The notes under the pieces were generated by a model, which saw only the letters and a program-made list of their open reading frames with translations, made no database searches and had not been told where the DNA came from. A DNA stretch of 64,000 nucleotides, taken from Bondarzewia mesenterica (taxonomy: Eukaryota; Basidiomycota; Agaricomycetes; Russulales; Bondarzewiaceae). This document shows, one piece after another, positions 1-12,063 of the stretch. The stretch lies in the NCBI GenBank assembly GCA_004802705.1, contig SGPL01000046.1:1-64000 (forward strand). Direction: 5' to 3'. Each line of letters begins with the position of its first letter. The stretch's first letter is position 1. A program made the translations under genes and the position numbers.

Positions 1-420
1 AAATTAACAGGTGGATCTTGCAAGATAGAGTGAAATAGAGGCCGGTGTGCACGTGCAACTGTTGCGGATAGAGTGAAATAGAGCATATTCTATCCGCTCG
101 ATCTTCCGAGATGGAGGTGAGTAGAGCAAAATCTAGGATAGATGGCCAGCATACCTGGTGTTTCGAAAATATGATCATTGACATTGTGGTTAATATAAGG
201 TGTATATCTTGCAAGATATAGCAGGTGAAATCTTGCAAGATCTTGCAAGATCGTGCTCGGAGCTATTGAGAAAGTGCTATATATTGCAAGATTGTGCTAA
301 ATATAGTTAGATGTAGCTAGATTTTGATAGATAGTGCTAGATTGTCATATATCTGGCTATATATATGAAGATATGGCTAGATCTGAATTAATGAGCATAA
401 TTGGGTCTGTAGAAAGGTAT
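1..420. repeat. AT-rich low-complexity region with TCTTGCAAGA palindromes
   Basis: This stretch is built from short recurring words. The 10-bp palindrome TCTTGCAAGA recurs around 17-26, 207-216, 230-239 and 239-248. The phrase GATAGAGTGAAATAGAG occurs twice, near 24 and 67. Variants of GATAGTGCTAGAT fill 280-380. I see no coding sequence in it. It may be decayed repeat or promoter-distal intergenic DNA. Confidence 0.6.
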
Positions 421-723
421 TTTTGTCCAGTATGGACTGTCATAGAGGGACGGCTGAAGCTTCAGTCCGTGGGAATGACAGTACCGTTATATTAGGTAAA
501 ATGATCGATCACATGCCTTTGACGCGTCGACGCGACCGTGACAAACGTCGAACAAACTTCCAAGTTTGGAGCTCTATTGTCTCACTGGCAACCGCGGAGT
601 CCACCGTATTCCTCTGTGTCTACTAGTCCTTTGCTCGACATTGCGAGTTTGTTGTCATTTCCTAGGGCGGTGGTGCTCGTAATTACCCTGCTACTACCCT
701 CAACAACCTACTATTTCAAGGAG
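421..723. other. Intergenic region upstream of the exonuclease gene
   Basis: No gene is supported here. At 421-442 lies TTTTGTCCAGTATGGACTGT followed by CA, almost the same as a stretch at 38628-38649. It contains the small palindrome GTCCA-GTA-TGGAC. The rest is ordinary sequence that leads into the first ATG at 724. Confidence 0.5.
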
Positions 724-2699
724 ATGTCCCGAGTCGGGCAAAGTTCTACAAGACGAGCCCCCACGTCAGACAATGTTATTGACTTGACAACTCCCGAGAA
801 GGATGCGACTATGTCACACCACGGAGGTTCAAGGAGATCCCGGGAAAGGTAAGGGAAAATCCCCATCGGTGCTTATGTTTTCTAACTGCTTCAACAGGAT
901 CCCCCCTCCATTCAATGCCAATGACGCCGAGGAGGAGCTTTCAGGGTGGTCATATCACCACGCAAATCAGGATGATCAAACGAAAAGTAACACTAGCTTC
1001 AGAGCTGCCAATAGGAAAACGGGGTATGCTTCTCTAGTCGAAGCTGTGAACAAGGCGAGCAGGGCCAGCAAGGACAAGAAGAATGGTATAACACACCAAG
1101 CAGCTGCAGCGAAATACTAAGGCTGGCAACTCTGCGGGTGAAAAACCGGGACAGAATAGCAGATCGAAGCCGAAAATGCCTCTTTACACCTACAGGGACT
1201 CCATTCCAAGACCCACCTTGATGTACATTCGCTCGGAAGCCGAGGCAAATGAGCTGGTTCTGGCTTTGAATGGGTAAAATGGCGTCTACGATACACAATT
1301 GACGGGGGTCTAATATGTGTGTGCTGCATAGTCCTGTAGGATTTGACATGGAATGGTGCTGCTCCCCAAGGCGCCATGGCACCTCTGTCCACCGACCAAC
1401 CGCGTTGGTTCAGATATGCGACTCCAGCATTATCCTCTTGATCCAACTGAGCGCAATGAAGAGTGAGACATTTTCTCATATCATTAGATCTTGTTGTCGC
1501 TAACCCATCTCTGACATCGCTAGAGGTTCCCCAGAAAGTCAAGGTACAATCCTCTGTATGCTTCTCTATCCCGGAACATAAGCTCATAGATATATAGGAA
1601 CTGATTGAATCACCATCCATACCAAAGATGGGAGTAAATATTCGCGGTGAGCACTTCACACTCATCTTTCTGCAAGTAACAATGAATTAAATAGCACTCC
1701 TCCTTTGACACGCAGGAGACGGCATGAAGCTTTACAGAGACTATGGCATCCTCCCCGCCAACCTCGTTGAGCTCGGCACCCTCGCTTGTCAGGCCGATAC
1801 ATGCTTTCAGGAGATTTTCAATCGACCAATGGTCAGTCTTGCCAAATGTGTTTCCTTCTATCAGCACCGCACCCTCGACAAAGGTCCAGTTCGTACGAGC
1901 AATTGGGAGGCTGTGCTATCGCGCGAGCAGATGGAATGTGAGCCGTCGTATTTTTTTTTCAACTCTTAATCGCCAATCTCACATATCTGATGTGCAATAA
2001 GACGCTGCAAACGACGCTCACTGTGCTTTGCTTATGTACAAGAAGATCTTATCAATTGCCCGCTCATCAAACAGGCCGCTCAGCCCCTCTGAGTACACGA
2101 CCGATCTAGCGGTAGAACTTGGTATCGAGAGAGAGGTCCCTGCGCCCTTCTCTGAGGAGATCACCCCTTCAAACACTGAACTCCCTCCACCTCCACCGTC
2201 TGCGCAGCCGGTCCAGGAACAAGCAGACACTTCGACTAGCACACGAACACTCACAATCAGCACATCCGTTTCGATTACCAAGGCCTCTGCAATCGCACCG
2301 CGTCCTCAGCATCTGAGGGCTTACCAACTTTGGAAGAACGGTAATGCATTGGACGTTATCTGCGCAGCCCTCCGCAGCGCCGAACGCCCGCTCAAGCAGA
2401 GCACAGTAATGTACGTGCATTCTTCCGGTATCATCTTGATATCGTCGACCTTCTTCCTCCCCTCAATCCTTCGTCCTGGCCCTCTTGTTAATTATTATTT
2501 TTAATTGGTTCTATGAGCTTGACAATGAGTCTTTCTTATCTGACACAGAAATTATGTGGTACGCGCTCTTGTAGCGGACGAAACACTGATATTTTCAATG
2601 GAGGCATTGAAGAAATTGGTGCAAACGGACGAAGCATCTTTCGCGTGGCATAGCGAAACGATCAAGGGACTGGAGAGAGGAGGAAGAGGATCCGACTAG
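724..2699 (+). CDS. DEDDy-type 3'-5' exonuclease (RNase D/WRN-exonuclease-like)
   Basis: A stand-alone 3'-5' exonuclease fold protein of the RNase D/WRN superfamily, expected to remove nucleotides from DNA or RNA 3' ends with two metal ions. Three exonuclease motifs are visible across spliced exons. Exo I is PVGFDMEW (about 1333-1355). Exo II lies in the VNIRGDGMKL segment, joined over an intron at about 1650-1723. Exo III is YAANDAHCALLMYK, formed by joining 1937 to 2002; its Tyr marks the DEDDy type. The N-terminus is polar and disordered. The C-terminus after about 2300 carries a helical AYQLWKNG segment. Clear introns are 849-897, 1274-1331, 1938-2001 and 2411-2548. The joint near 1080-1122 is unclear, because the exon frames on its two sides differ and no standard donor fits. 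The start is the first ATG in frame with the exons. No helicase domain follows, unlike animal WRN. The substrate is unknown. Confidence 0.82.
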
Positions 2700-2953
2700 C
2701 AATACGCTGATGTCAATATGTGGTGATGACAGATGGTAATGTATTTCGTTGTAAACGCGACTTGCATGCACATTGTTGAGAGTTCGTGTTTGCACAAGTT
2801 GTTGGCGATCAACACATATACGATGACATTACGCAAGATATTCTATAAATCTGGACGGCAAAGCGAAGAACAGCGAAGCAAAGCAAACAACAAACAGGAA
2901 AATCCCAAAACAAAACGACAAGCAGGCAAACAACGGGTGATCACTGGTGCGGG

Positions 2954-5900
2954 TTAATCCTCCTCGTCATCCCGACCAGGCCTGAAGAGAGCCAAGAGGT
3001 CGTCCATGCCAAGCTTGGAGTTCTTGATCTTGTCTCCGCTAAGGGCAGCGTCGGCGAGTGCGCGCTTCGTGTTCTGGAGAGTGAGGATACGCTCCTCGAC
3101 CGTCTTCTCAATCGTCAGCTTGTAGATGTTAACGTCTCGCTTCTGTCCATAGCGATGAGCGCGGTCAAAGGCCTGGTCCTAATGTCATCACAGGTATTAG
3201 CACGGATAGCATGTAGAAAGAATGATAAATAGAGCTCGCCTCCAGGGCTGGATTCCACCACATATCGACAAGGATCACGTTGTTGCATGCCGTCAAGTTC
3301 AGACCTAGCACACAATGTTAAATTGGGCGACATACGTAACGAGGGTAATATGAACACATACCAGTGCTCCCGGCTTTGAACGAGATCAGGATGACAGTTG
3401 TGCTCCTGCTGGTCCTTATCTTCTCAAGACTAGCCTCTCGCTTGTCTTTGGACATGGAACCATCATCTAACCCACAGTCATTAGTGTTCGTAAGTTTGAC
3501 AGGGGACGATGATGAATAATTACTCACATCGGACATACTTGATTCCGGCATCCTTGAGGAAGACCTCGAGCAGGTCGAGCATAGACGTGAATTGCGAGAA
3601 CACGATTGTCTTCTCACCAAGATAATCACCATCTTCGTCCTTGCGGTCCGCAATCTCCTCGAGCAGCTCGAGAGTTTTGCGAATTTTAGCCGAATCGGGT
3701 GGAAGATGAGACGAGTCTCCACGCGCCATCGATTTTCGTCGCGCATTCTTCGCGATCTGTGCACAGTCTTGACAATAGTCCTCCAGTTCAGGCGATACAT
3801 TATCTTTGCTTAACCTTGTGTGTCAATGAAAAGTCAGCGATGGCCAGTCCTGAGAAAATAGCCGGTGGTACTCACGATGTCTGGCAAACTTGACAAGCAC
3901 GGCCCAAGCCCAACTGTCCGAGCATATCGGCTAGTTCATCCGCATCAGAATCAGAGTCGTTGTCGTTTTTCTTCGACTCTTGAGGTTGTACGGCTTCCTT
4001 GTCCTTCTTGTAATCCTGAGAGACGAGAGACGGGTGATCGCATGCTATGACAGTCTATTAGCACTAAGAACGACAAGGCAGCTTCATACAAATCACCTTG
4101 ACGCAAGCGAAGAAGAAGAACCAATACAGAGGTATAATTTTTGTTAAGAGCACCACTCTTAACAATATCCGACATGGCGGCTTCAATCCTGCCTTCGAGC
4201 CCAGTATAAAACTGGCGTTCCTCTTCATCAAACTCGCATGGAATGATATTTAAATGTCGTTCCGGCAGCTCGAGCAAGGGCCTTCCATTCAGCAAGTCTG
4301 TCTTCTTGCGGCGCAGCATGATGCTCTTCAATACGACCTACAACATGACGGGTTACACAGCTTGGTCAAGAGAGTGCTGAGAAACCGAGACTTACTTGAA
4401 GACGTTTCATCGGTCTCGCCGTCTTGCCGGATTTGATGGGCTTGCTGATTTGCTCGCTGAAGGTTGCCCAATCGTTCAGTGGTCGAATTCTCAGGAAAGC
4501 CAGCAGGGAATATAATTCTTCAACATTGTTCTGTCTGAAAATAACCATGTAAGCGTTATAGAAAATAAAGAGTGATAATAAAGTATTTACAGAGGGGTTC
4601 CGGTTAAGCACCATCGGTATTTACCTTCTAGGGCGAAGCAGGCTTTAGCGTTTAGCGTATTCCGATTTTTGATATTGTGCGCCTCGTCTGAGGGAGTCAT
4701 AGGGATTAACAAAAGGGTATCACACGATGAAAGAACAACTGACCAAGAACTATGCGCCACCAGTTCACGTGGAACAAGGCATCTTTCTTTTTGGATCCTA
4801 TCGGTTTCTTCTTTGCCGCGAGCGTACGCCCGAAGCGCTCGCTGTCAGACTCGTCGTTGTCAGAATTAGGTGATGAGGCCTTCTTTTTGGTTTTATTCTT
4901 GGCCCCTTCATCCTTGGCATGGGGGCTGTAGGCGCCGTATTCACTGGCGACAATTGCATACGACGTGATTACAACATGGGCCTTTTTGAGCTGGTCAGGA
5001 TCTGCAAACGGATGATTAGAGGCCGAGTAAGAAAAGACACGGCGGCCGCGTACTGGTGGTCCTCGATGGGCCATGGTGCTCAATGACGGTCAATCCGTTC
5101 ACCATTTTTCTGACCTCGGAGGCCCACTGACTGACCAAACTCACAGGACAAACCACTCTGCCAAGTTGTCAGTGATAAATGGAAGATAGATTCGAAAGAT
5201 GGCTCACAGTGTGCCCGCAGCCCAACCATCCTCCTTGTCGGCCCTACGCGGCCGCCCTTCGACGACCCGAGTGAGCGTCTGTATAGTTTTTCCAAGCCCC
5301 ATGTCGTCTGCAAGAATTCCACCCAGCTTTTTGGCTGATTCTCGTTCCCTCATCCAACGGCGCCCGATAACCTGGTGCGGAAGGAGGGTTATACCATCGC
5401 GGAAGCCCTCAACAATGGTTTCGGACATATCAATCTCATCTCCATCCTGTCCATCATCGCGTCCATCAAAGGACTGTTGAAGAAAATCCTTGAGATCCTT
5501 TTCGGCTTCCTGCGTGCTTTTCTTTGGATCATATAGAGAATCCACATTGACGTCTTCGAAAGTCTCCCAGTGCGAATTGCCTGGTATAAGTTTGGCGTGA
5601 GTAAGAGCAGGTATATTGCGATTGTATGGGATAGGAATCGGTTGGGCGGGTGCGCGTTGAGGCATATCTTTGTTCTTGAAGATACGCTCAATTTGTGGGC
5701 GAGGCGGCACGTTGGCAGGGACCGTTCGATCCTGAGGCACTCTAAGAAACAGGTGATGAGACATACAGTTGGAAAAATGGACAAATGATATACTAACAAG
5801 ATCTCAGGTTCATCATCATCTGAGTCCAAGATCTCCACGACATCACTTTGACTTTGATCAGTTGAAGAACTGGATACAGAAACGGCTGAAGATATTGTCT

Positions 5901-6110
5901 TGGACAAGAATTCACATCAAATTCTCCAAAGGGATAGAGTAAAATAAATACCAACAATTGCAGACTGAGGAGCTTCGCCTCGCATAGGTTTGCGGTCAAC
6001 ATTGACGGGCTGGGGTTGCGTGTCCTGAAGCAGGCGGTGGCGCCTAACAGGTTCAAAAGAATGAGCATGTGGCCACCAGAACGCATCGCCGTCACTTACA
6101 TCTCCTCCAT
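2954..6110 (-). CDS. SNF2-family ATPase, Rad5/Rad16-like group
   Basis: A DNA-dependent ATPase of the SNF2 superfamily, probably nuclear and acting in DNA repair or chromatin remodelling. The N-terminal SNF2 lobe shows motif [14 protein letters not shown] (about 5320), the DEAH box followed by NIKNRNT (about 4660-4690) and motif [12 protein letters not shown] (about 4610). The C-terminal lobe shows [19 protein letters not shown] (about 3570-3630), [12 protein letters not shown] (about 3250) and [12 protein letters not shown] (about 3170). Between lobes, the place where Rad5 and ULS1 proteins carry a RING, there is CQVC (about 3890) and then CQDC (about 3770), so at most a four-Cys zinc site. 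A large acidic insert follows motif Ia at about 4830-4920. The start MEEM is split by an intron right after codon 4. Several introns are 45-75 nt. Rad16, ULS1 or Rrp1 identity cannot be settled from motifs alone. Confidence 0.85.
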
Positions 6111-6703
6111 GTTGGGCAAGGAATACAGGTAGTCGTCAGAGATCAGAGATCAGAGATCAGCGATTCAAACGTTCAAAACGTTCAAAATGGCTGTTCAAGA
6201 AGCAGAAGAAAGCCGAACACTCAGAACACGCCTCATAACGCGATCACGTGGCTGTGCCGACTACATGGCTCACTTCCATTCAGGATTTTTGACAAATATT
6301 GACATGCAACTCCTTGCTGTTTCCTGCGTGCAACAACAACATGCATGCTCTATGCGAGCTGTTTGTAGCGCAGCCAGCCAATGAAATAACGTTTCACGTT
6401 TCCCATAAAGATGACGTGCAGGAATCATAAGTAACAAAGATTTGAGGCAGCGATTTATCAAAGTTTCAACGTAAGCATGCTTATTCTAATTTCTCTTGCA
6501 TTTTAATTCATCTGCGAGTAAAACCCTAACCTGAACGTTCCAGGGTCGTGACTCTGCATGACCGAATACCTAATAGCCTTGCGCTTCAACCAGAACTATC
6601 AACAGCTTTAGAGCTCAACTTCTCTCCAGTACATGTGAAGCGTCAGATCATCCTCTCAGTATGAACTGTTTGTAACCCAAAATCTGCTGTCATATAAGAT
6701 AGG
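6111..6703. other. Divergent intergenic region between the SNF2 gene and the EST1-like gene
   Basis: Shared upstream region of two divergent genes. It contains small tandem repeats: AGATCAG in three or four copies at about 6140-6160 and CGTTCAAAA at about 6168-6186. The word GCGCAGCCAGCCAAT at about 6368 resembles GCGTAGTCAGCCAAT found near 23847 and 26196. I see no gene. Confidence 0.5.
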
Positions 6704-9700
6704 ATGTCTGAGGGAGCGTCTGCTATTGCAAGGTACGCTCTGTGCTGCGGTAGGAGTGGAGTTGGCTGGCGCTCACATCTCCAATAGGGAGGCAAAAAGC
6801 CTCCATCAAGGCCTTAAAGAGCTCCTCAAAAGTCGAGATCCTTGGGACAGAGAAGTTGAATTTCAGCGGAAGAAGTGAGTCGAGTGTGTTCCTTATTTGT
6901 CGCGGACCTCTTCTGATCTTGCCGCAGCCTTCAAAAGCAATATCTCCTCCTTCTCCTCGCCCACCCCTCCGCGCCAGAGTCGAAAGATGCAGAAACCTAC
7001 CTATGGATGCAAACATCTTATGCTCTAATTTCCGTATACAAGCAACGCCTCGCTACCCTCGATCGGACTGTACGCGATACGGGCAATCAGAGACAGCAAG
7101 GACGGCCACAGCGGCATGGTCCTGTCGAGCATCGGAAATTACTGCAGCGCTTCAAACAATTTTTGGCTCAAGAAGAGAAGTTCTGGACGCAGCTCGTTGT
7201 CCGGATACAGCGCCAGTTTGCACTTACAGAGGCCCGAGCCCCGCTCGTCCAACTCGGCTTCCTGTCGTCCTCCGAAGGAGAAGCCGTTGAGGAGAACGAT
7301 GCTGGCGAAGAAGACGTGAACAGGGAGAGGAGTCATTTTCGCTTTCCCCCAGAGCCCCCCAACCCACAGCCCGTTCTGAGTTCAGCACAACGCGAAAGTA
7401 GATTGACGATGTTGAGTAAAGCTCTCGTGTGTCTCGGCGATCTGGCGCGGTATCGGGAACAGTATAGTGAAAGCAATGGACGCCCTCGCGCTGGGCATGA
7501 GGAAGGACCACGGCGGAGTGGACGCAATCGACGGCAAGGTGCCCCCGAACCAGCTAGGGCGCGGAATTACGACAAGGCGAAGACATGCTACGAGCGCGCG
7601 CGCGACCTTGTGCCGGAGGAGGGTAATGCATCCCATCAGCTTGCAATTCTTGCAGCGTATCAAAGGGACACGTTTGAGTCCTTGGTGCATTACTACAAGG
7701 CTCTTTGCGTCCGTGTGTCTTACGAGCCGGCAGCAGAGAATATGGGGAATGTCCTTGCCAAATTTTTGGACTTGTGGAAATCAAAAAAAAGGTAAGAATA
7801 GGCTTACACCTGAAGGCGAAGGTGTCAGGAACACAGTCCATACTTTCAAAGACGACGTAGTGCTTCTTCATGCGCTTTGGCGGTCAAAGACCGAGGAGTG
7901 AGTGGCTCATACTTTTCGTTGGTAAACTTTCTTAGCTAGCACAGGATGCATGCCGTTGCTGCCAAGGAAGAAGAGAAAACGCTGGCCAAATTCTCCACTC
8001 TTGTGTCAGAGCGCTCACTTCCCATCGACACTATCACGAAGGTCCTTGTGCTCGCTCAAGGGGCATTATGGAAGCACCAAATGCTCGGTGCACCGTCCAA
8101 ACGTTCGGGGGGCGAATCATCCGCCGCGGCTGCTGTTGAATCTCGTATTGTTGCCCATTTATTCGCTCTTCACCTCATCCTGCTTCAGCGTGGAATCGCG
8201 GAGCTTGACGAAGCGGCCAAGATCGCAGAAGATGATATCGCGATGCGAATCACCGCGACGTTCCGGCGAATGCTGCCAGCCTTGCGGATTGCCGGAAAGT
8301 GGCTTCGCGCGAATTTGGCGTTCGCACAGAAGGTGTCAGCACCAATAGGTCGCATGGCTGAGTTTTGGGACACGTACAATACGTTTGCCGCACGTGTGGC
8401 TTGGGCATTTCCGCCGGAGAGTTTGCCCCGTCTGAAACAGCCTCTTGAGGAAGATGTTGAGATGAGCGGATTCTTACCATTGAAGGGGCGGTTAGGCGGT
8501 GAGAAAAAGATGGATAATGATGGTCAAATGTCTGACTCGGGCGGCCGTATGGCGGAGGAAGTGCATCCTAACGAAGAGCAACTCATGCGGATTTGGGACA
8601 TATGGCACGATGCACAATTATTGGCTGATGCTCGAGGCGCACCGATCCAACCATATGGGCAGTCGGCGAAACAGCCCAAAACAGAGGAAGTTGATAATAG
8701 GTATACGGAGCAAGTCCCGGATTCTCCTGCAAACAATGGTTGGCTTGGTTCTGGGAACCAGGTGGAGAGCGGTGTAGGGGAGATGGATGAGGATGCAAGA
8801 ACAGAGACTACAGATCCGGTTGGAGACGCATTCAGAGCGGTGTTGAAAATTTCCGAGGAAACTGAGGAGGAAGAGGACGAAATTGTATGGGACCCTAGGT
8901 GCGCTTTCATTCAGTTCCAATACACCACAATGAGCCATTTTTTTTCTTTGTCTTGTCGCAATCTGGCTCTAACAAACGTTAACAGAGCTATCTCACCGCG
9001 GACTCATTCTCACTCTTTCCCGAATATGCCTACTCCGCATGCCCGTGCACAATCAGGCCCAGGCCCGATAAGCCCGATAAGTCCTGTAAAACCTAGTTTT
9101 GACCTCAGTCCTACTTCTCCTACGTCTATAAAGGCGGTGTCCCCCCCGAAGCTCCCTGGAGTTGCTGCTACACGCAAAACCACCGCTCAGGATCTGCTCA
9201 ACAACGTCATGGGTGTCGGGCGGCCGACTGTTGGGGCTGACAGGATCATTCGACCCCCATCTCATCAACCGTCCGTCCCACAACAGCCTTCGCACTCACC
9301 GCTTGGGCCGCAACCTGTCGGAAGTATCGGTCCGCCGCCGCCACTGCTCTTTAGCCCGACCACTCATGGAGGTTACGGAGCCGTTCAGTCGATCTGGGCA
9401 ACGGCGCCAGATGAGGGTGCATTACGATACCATCAGCGTCAGCCCTCGGGTTCCTTCCCCCTTTCTTCGCCTCTTGGCGGTCAGCTCGGGTCCCTGTCTC
9501 AAGGTTCATGGCCTTCATCGTTCAACCAGTCGAGCCAGGCATCTCAATCGCACGCGGTAGGCGCGCTGCCTTCGACTACCGTTTCCCCATCGATGATGCA
9601 AAACGTGCATCGTCACGTGCCCAGTGCCTCCGTGCAGACGAATCACGTATATGTGGGCCTCGGTTCAGGCCAGTATGATGCAGCGTTCTATAGCTCCAGC

Positions 9701-9922
9701 CCCCACAACGTCCAGACGATGGCTGCGATTTCACGGCCCGTTGGAACGCCGAATATCGGTCAGGGTTCTTTTGTTAATCCTGCAGACGCCTTCCCGCCCT
9801 CTCAATCATTATACATGCAAGACTCGCACACGAACAGGCACCGTGTCTACGGCTCGCTGGACATCTCCAAGCACGGCGATATACATCAAAGCGTCAGTGG
9901 TATATGGGGCGGCGCAGGATAG
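6704..9922 (+). CDS. EST1/SMG7-like telomerase or NMD adaptor protein
   Basis: Member of the EST1/SMG5/SMG7 family, whose N-terminal 14-3-3-like domain and following helical hairpins bind phosphoproteins in nonsense-mediated decay or serve telomerase recruitment. The N-terminus shows the family start LHQGLKELLKSRDPWDREVE, joined over an intron after codon 9. LLLLLAHPSAPESKDAETYL and YALISVYKQRLATLD follow. TPR-like helices with NYDKAKTCYERARDLVP and GNASHQLAILAAY lie at about 7570-7660. The C-terminal half from about 8990 is Ser/Pro-rich and disordered, and carries a TAQDLLNNVMG motif. Probable introns are at about 6734-6785, 6876-6928, 7792-7828 (only 37 nt, so unsure), 7898-7945 and 8899-8986. 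The last reads through in frame, so retention would also give protein. No C-terminal PIN domain is seen, which argues against SMG6. Confidence 0.82.
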
Positions 9923-10709
9923 TGCGATATATATGCATGCATCTTTCTGTAGCATGGCGTTGGAAGGGAAACAATCCGCCGCTATTTTACGCTCACTGAA
10001 GGGCAGCTGTACAGACACCTTGACCTTCACTTTCCTTCGTGTTCTGTTACTGGGCAATTGATCTCAGCGAGTGAGTCGCTGTGCTCGGTCAAGGCATGCC
10101 CTCGGACAACTATGCACTTTTGGCTCATGCGCCGTCCTTACGGTGGAGCCTCTGTTTCTCACCGACGTTGTCAAAGGCGGGTGGCAACACTTATGCATAC
10201 GTCTCTCTATTTTTCCTGTGATTGTCGTTCATAATTTCTTGTCGTCTGTTTTCCTCTTTTTTTTGTATTTTTCTCCCGCGCCGAATAATGTGTTTGGGTT
10301 CGTTGATCCCTGATATGTTGATCTTGTAGCATTCCAGTCGAAAGCCTATGTCCGACCGTTCCCGCTTTACTTTGTCTTAGATCTCCGAATCTACACTTGC
10401 TTAAACCATCTGGAACATCCTCGACTTGCATATTTCGGAATTGCCTCCGAGTCCATGTGGCCCTATGTGGCCGCATTCTGATATTATCCCTCCGTAAAAG
10501 GAAATTTACCAGGCACGCTGCCTCAGCTGCCCCTTTGAGTACCCGACAGCATGAGCAATCTTATCTTGATGAGTCTACCTCCACCTTTTTGCATCAATCC
10601 GATACAATTTTTTTTTTANAATTAGAAAAAGTGAGCTCAGCATTGGCTTTGCTGTGACATCGACACTATGTCGTTCGTAGGCCCCTTCCAGCCGAATTGA
10701 AAACAAAGA
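9923..10709. other. Intergenic region
   Basis: 3' flank of the EST1-like gene and 5' flank of the next gene. It holds T-rich tracts (10240-10270 and a poly-T run at 10609-10617 followed by an ambiguous base at 10619). No coding sequence is recognised. Confidence 0.5.
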
Positions 10710-11864
10710 ATGGCGCGACACCGACGTAACCCCGGACTCGACGAAAGCGCATATCCGAGGTGCCCCAACATGCCAGAGCGTGGAGATGGTCCCCGCTGCA
10801 AGGTCTTCTATGAAGATATTGAAGGGCCTTGGACACGCATCCTCATAATGTCCGTCGATGACAACCAGGTGCCTCCCGAAACAGAGGAGCATCCTTGTCT
10901 CATGCCGCGATGTTATGCAATCCCCCTCATCCTCATGAACAAAATGATCGCATTCTGGGAGTCCTTGCGTCACCCGAATGGTTTTATTATCAAACGCTCT
11001 CCTGAAGAGCGCATTCCCCAACTAACTTGGTCACACATGCGCGGATATACATATCTATGGCGCCTTCGATCTGATTTCCTTAACGCAGTCTATGATGCCA
11101 ATCATGAGGACGTACTGCCAGACAATTGGCGATGGCCCAAAATTCATGGTTTCTTATACCGGGAATACCAAAGCTTCGGCCATGAAGCTGAGCAAAGGGC
11201 TCTCTATGCGCGGGCAGAGGTAGAGGAAGGGCGAATTCCCTACACTACACCGGATATATGCGATATGAGTTGAGCACGCCATCCTCTGCGCGGAAGTGAC
11301 TCGTTGATAATTATTTTCTTAGATTGGAATGCATTTCTTGAAAGAGATCGGCAGCAGAGGAAGTGGCGCTCGTTCATGTGGCGGCACATCAGTCAGGGCT
11401 ACGATCCGAACAAGGAGGAAAACCTGAACAGATTTGATGCATGGAGGCGTGGAGACCTCAGCTCCCAGGATGACGCCGATGTGGAATTTGGTATTGTTGA
11501 AGAGGGGATCGAGTCGCAGCTGTCAGCATCAGTGCCGGTGGGAGTACGCACTGGCGGCAGCGCGGTGCGGGAAAGGGAGGTCATCCCGCTAGCCGGACCC
11601 AGTAACGTGGCTGCGGTTGATGTCGAGAATGATCTTTCACTAGACGAGAGGATCCATCAAGCCGGCAACGTCACGAATAGTGCCAATGAAACGGAGGATT
11701 ATGAGGCGGATCTGAGAGAGCGGATATCTCAGCCAGGCGGAAGCCGACAGTCCGAAGGCAGGAGAAGATTAAATCTGACCGTGATGCATGTAGGACTGAA
11801 GCGGAGGAAGTTGGACATTCATTTTGACGTGCCTTCTGATGTGGATGTGGATTTGATTTACTGA
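10710..11864 (+). CDS. Hypothetical protein, two exons
   Basis: I do not recognise this protein. The first exon (10710 to about 11271) encodes a basic N-terminus, a CPNMPERGDGPRCK segment and a region rich in aromatic residues (LTWSHMRGYTYLWRLRSDF, then WRWPKIHGFLYREY). An intron of about 51 nt starting with GTTGAG near 11272 and ending TTCTTAG at 11322 joins it to NWNAFLERDRQQRKWRSFMW. The last about 130 residues are acidic, low in hydrophobics and probably disordered. They end with HVGLKRRKLDIHFDVPSDV and an acidic tail, so KRRK could be a nuclear signal. No signal peptide or membrane segment is seen. The long clean frame across both exons argues for a real gene. The donor is unusual and could instead mark a different joint. 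Confidence 0.55.
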
Positions 11865-12063
11865 CTTTCAGGTGGATCATCAAAAGGATTTATTTTTGTT
11901 CGATAAATCCTTCATAGTCATGATGGGTACAGAACACAACAACAATATTATGGAGATGACAACTTGAGGGCGGACATCCCGATGGGATACCTACTCTAAA
12001 TGATTAAATCTGTGCTGCACGAATACCACGGCCCTCCGGGCACCACCTGGTACCGCGCCGTCG

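Noticed and set aside
1..420. CRISPR-like array, from repeated TCTTGCAAGA
   Set aside because: Spacing is irregular, units are short and palindromic, and the window is eukaryotic.
8911..8986. Continuous frame taken as exon in the EST1-like gene
   Set aside because: The stretch starts GTGCGC, ends AACAG and is poor in protein-like sequence. It is better seen as an in-frame intron, though retention cannot be excluded.
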